Assembly (NCBI GenBank): GCA_030638765.1
Contig: DAOWDZ010000237.1
Coordinates: 1 to 8,114 of the forward strand
DNA from: Desulfocapsa sp.
Lineage (GTDB): Bacteria > Desulfobacterota > Desulfobulbia > Desulfobulbales > Desulfocapsaceae
Reading direction: 5' to 3'
Length of the DNA stretch: 8,114 nucleotides
Shown here: piece by piece, positions 7,719 through 8,114 of the stretch
How the letters are laid out: each line of letters begins with the position of its first letter
How positions within the stretch are numbered: the stretch's first letter is position 1
The notes under the pieces: generated by a model
The model's database searches: none
Seen by the model: only the letters and a program-made list of their open reading frames with translations
Told to the model about the DNA's origin: nothing
Translations under genes and position numbers: made by a program

Positions 7719-7734
7719 AAGCAATTGCTTTTCA
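7715..7734. repeat. 20-bp perfect palindrome upstream of selA
   Basis: The half-site TGAAAAGCAA is followed directly by its exact reverse complement TTGCTTTTCA, with no spacer. It sits about 87 bp upstream of the selA start, in AT-rich DNA. It could be a binding site for a dimeric regulator. As a hairpin it reads AAAAGC-AATT-GCTTTT, which is a weak, terminator-like form in both directions. The symmetry is certain; the function is not known. Confidence 0.6.
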
Positions 7735-7764
7735 ATACTTGAACAAATGAAGAAAAGGAAACAT

Positions 7765-7824
7765 AAAAGGATTTTAAAAATTATTACGAAAACCATTGAC
7801 AGCCCCCTCGCAACGGAGTAGTTT
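7765..7824 (+). promoter_or_regulatory. Candidate promoter P1 of the rightward transcript
   Basis: A consensus -35 TTGACA (7796-7801) is followed after exactly 17 bp by TAGTTT (7819-7824), a poor -10. The 30 bases before the -35 are almost all A/T with A and T tracts, like an UP element. The G/C-rich stretch GCCGCGG after the -10 would act as a discriminator of the kind found in stringently controlled rRNA promoters. The -10 weakness keeps confidence moderate. Confidence 0.45.
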
Positions 7825-7866
7825 GCCGCGGTCGCTGAGTGAGGGAGACGAGGTAAAAGTGTCTTC

Positions 7867-7934
7867 CAAACAAACGACAAATTGAGTTAACTTTATAGTT
7901 GACACAAGTAATTTGGTCGACTAGAATGTCGATC
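7867..7934 (+). promoter_or_regulatory. Strong sigma70-type promoter P2 of the rightward transcript
   Basis: TTGACA (7899-7904, perfect) lies 17 bp before TAGAAT (7922-7927, five of six consensus bases), with an A/T-rich stretch upstream. Transcription would start near 7934 and run out of the window to the right. It lies 103 bp downstream of candidate P1, a tandem spacing like P1/P2 of bacterial rRNA operons. This is the best promoter match in the window. Confidence 0.75.
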
Positions 7935-7955
7935 TTGTCGCGGGGTTAACCTGCA

Positions 7956-7981
7956 CAGCAATTATGAGTTTATAACTGCTG
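7956..7981 (+). promoter_or_regulatory. boxB-like hairpin in the predicted rRNA leader
   Basis: Ten bases CAGCAATTAT pair with ATAACTGCTG across a 6-base loop (GAGTTT), with one A-C mismatch. It starts about 22 nt after the predicted P2 start and lies 4 nt before a boxA-like element, the order boxB-boxA known from rRNA leaders. Confidence 0.5.
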
Positions 7982-7985
7982 AAAC

Positions 7986-7998
7986 GATCCTTGAAAAC
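7986..7998 (+). promoter_or_regulatory. boxA-like antitermination element
   Basis: GATCCTTGAAAAC resembles the rRNA boxA (E. coli TGCTCTTTAACA core) and the 'GATCTTTGAAAACTGAATA' type of sequence common in rRNA leaders and spacers of many bacteria; here the text continues with TGAATAAC. boxA recruits NusB/NusE to protect rRNA transcription from Rho. The call rests on resemblance and on its place after a promoter and a boxB-like hairpin. Confidence 0.5.
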
Positions 7999-8031
7999 TG
8001 AATAACAATACAAAAGCAAACGGGCCCAACC

Positions 8032-8051
8032 GTAGTGTATTTATACACTGC
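8032..8051 (+). repeat. Hairpin in the predicted leader
   Basis: GTAGTGTA and TACACTGC pair (eight pairs, one a G-U) around a TTTA loop. It lies about 35 nt after the boxA-like element. It may be part of the RNA structure processed before the 16S gene. There is no T run directly after it; TTTTTT occurs only at 8065-8070. Confidence 0.45.
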
Positions 8052-8056
8052 AACCG

Positions 8057-8065
8057 TGATATAAT
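8057..8065 (+). promoter_or_regulatory. Extended -10 element (possible third start site)
   Basis: TGATATAAT fits an extended -10 (TGn plus perfect TATAAT). There is no -35 match 16-18 bp upstream, where the hairpin lies. It could be a minor promoter or chance in AT-rich DNA. Confidence 0.25.
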
Positions 8066-8086
8066 TTTTTATGTCACATGGGCAAA

Positions 8087-8104
8087 ACTTTGTAATTTCA
8101 AAGT
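8087..8104 (+). repeat. Hairpin at the right edge
   Basis: ACTTTG and CAAAGT are perfect inverted arms around TAATTT. It would lie immediately before the predicted 16S gene. Whether it folds locally or takes part in the long 16S-flanking processing stem cannot be seen from this window. Confidence 0.4.
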
Positions 8105-8114
8105 AGCGCCTTTA

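Larger units (their letters stand above)
7629..8114. other. Gene-free divergent regulatory region between selA and a predicted rRNA operon
   Basis: No convincing coding region is present across these 486 bases. The selA-proximal half is very AT-rich and holds a perfect palindrome. A short patch at about 7802-7853 is roughly two thirds G+C. The remainder holds promoter elements and hairpins pointing right. Individual elements are listed separately. The content suggests the selA promoter on the - strand back to back with a strong + strand promoter array. Confidence 0.6.

Noticed and set aside
7627..7821. 64-codon + strand open frame overlapping the selA start region and running into P1
   Set aside because: It is lysine-rich with no recognisable motif, starts within the first codon of selA on the other strand, and ends inside the promoter array. 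It is most likely chance in AT-rich DNA.
1..8114. CRISPR array, insertion sequence or tRNA gene
   Set aside because: No regularly spaced repeats, transposase fragments, terminal inverted repeats or cloverleaf with a T-loop GGTTCGA-type motif were seen by eye on either strand.

Overview
The window looks like chromosomal DNA of an AT-rich Gram-negative bacterium. I suspect Desulfobacterota (a Desulfobulbales-like sulfate reducer), because lipid A genes, a PilT-type ATPase, selenocysteine synthesis and a GGDEF/TPR hybrid occur together. This is an inference from gene content and general sequence style; no marker gene in the window fixes the taxon.

Left part, + strand (1-1825): the 3' portion of lpxK (lipid A 4'-kinase, cut by the window edge), a 228-bp gap with a 7-bp inverted repeat, then complete lpxC (the committed deacetylase of lipid A synthesis). 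Two steps of one outer-membrane pathway are therefore adjacent and co-directional. lpxC meets the next gene tail to tail.

Middle and right part, - strand (7628 down to 1897): selA (selenocysteine synthase), a 717-residue protein with two eroded GGDEF-like domains and a C-terminal TPR array, a LOG-family protein (TIGR00730 type), a PilT-type ATPase and a small DUF3144-like protein. selA/GGDEF-TPR overlap by 1 nt (TGATG) and GGDEF-TPR/LOG by 4 nt (ATGA), so these three are almost certainly translationally coupled. pilT and the DUF3144 gene follow after 62-nt and 29-nt gaps and may belong to the same transcript.

Right edge (7629-8114): about 490 bp without a credible gene. It holds a 20-bp perfect palindrome close to selA. 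Reading outward on the + strand come two tandem sigma70-type promoter candidates with A/T-rich upstream stretches, a boxB-like hairpin, a boxA-like sequence and further hairpins. This layout matches the leader of a ribosomal RNA operon whose 16S gene would start just past the window. The most unusual item is the degenerate dual-GGDEF/TPR protein locked between selA and a LOG gene.
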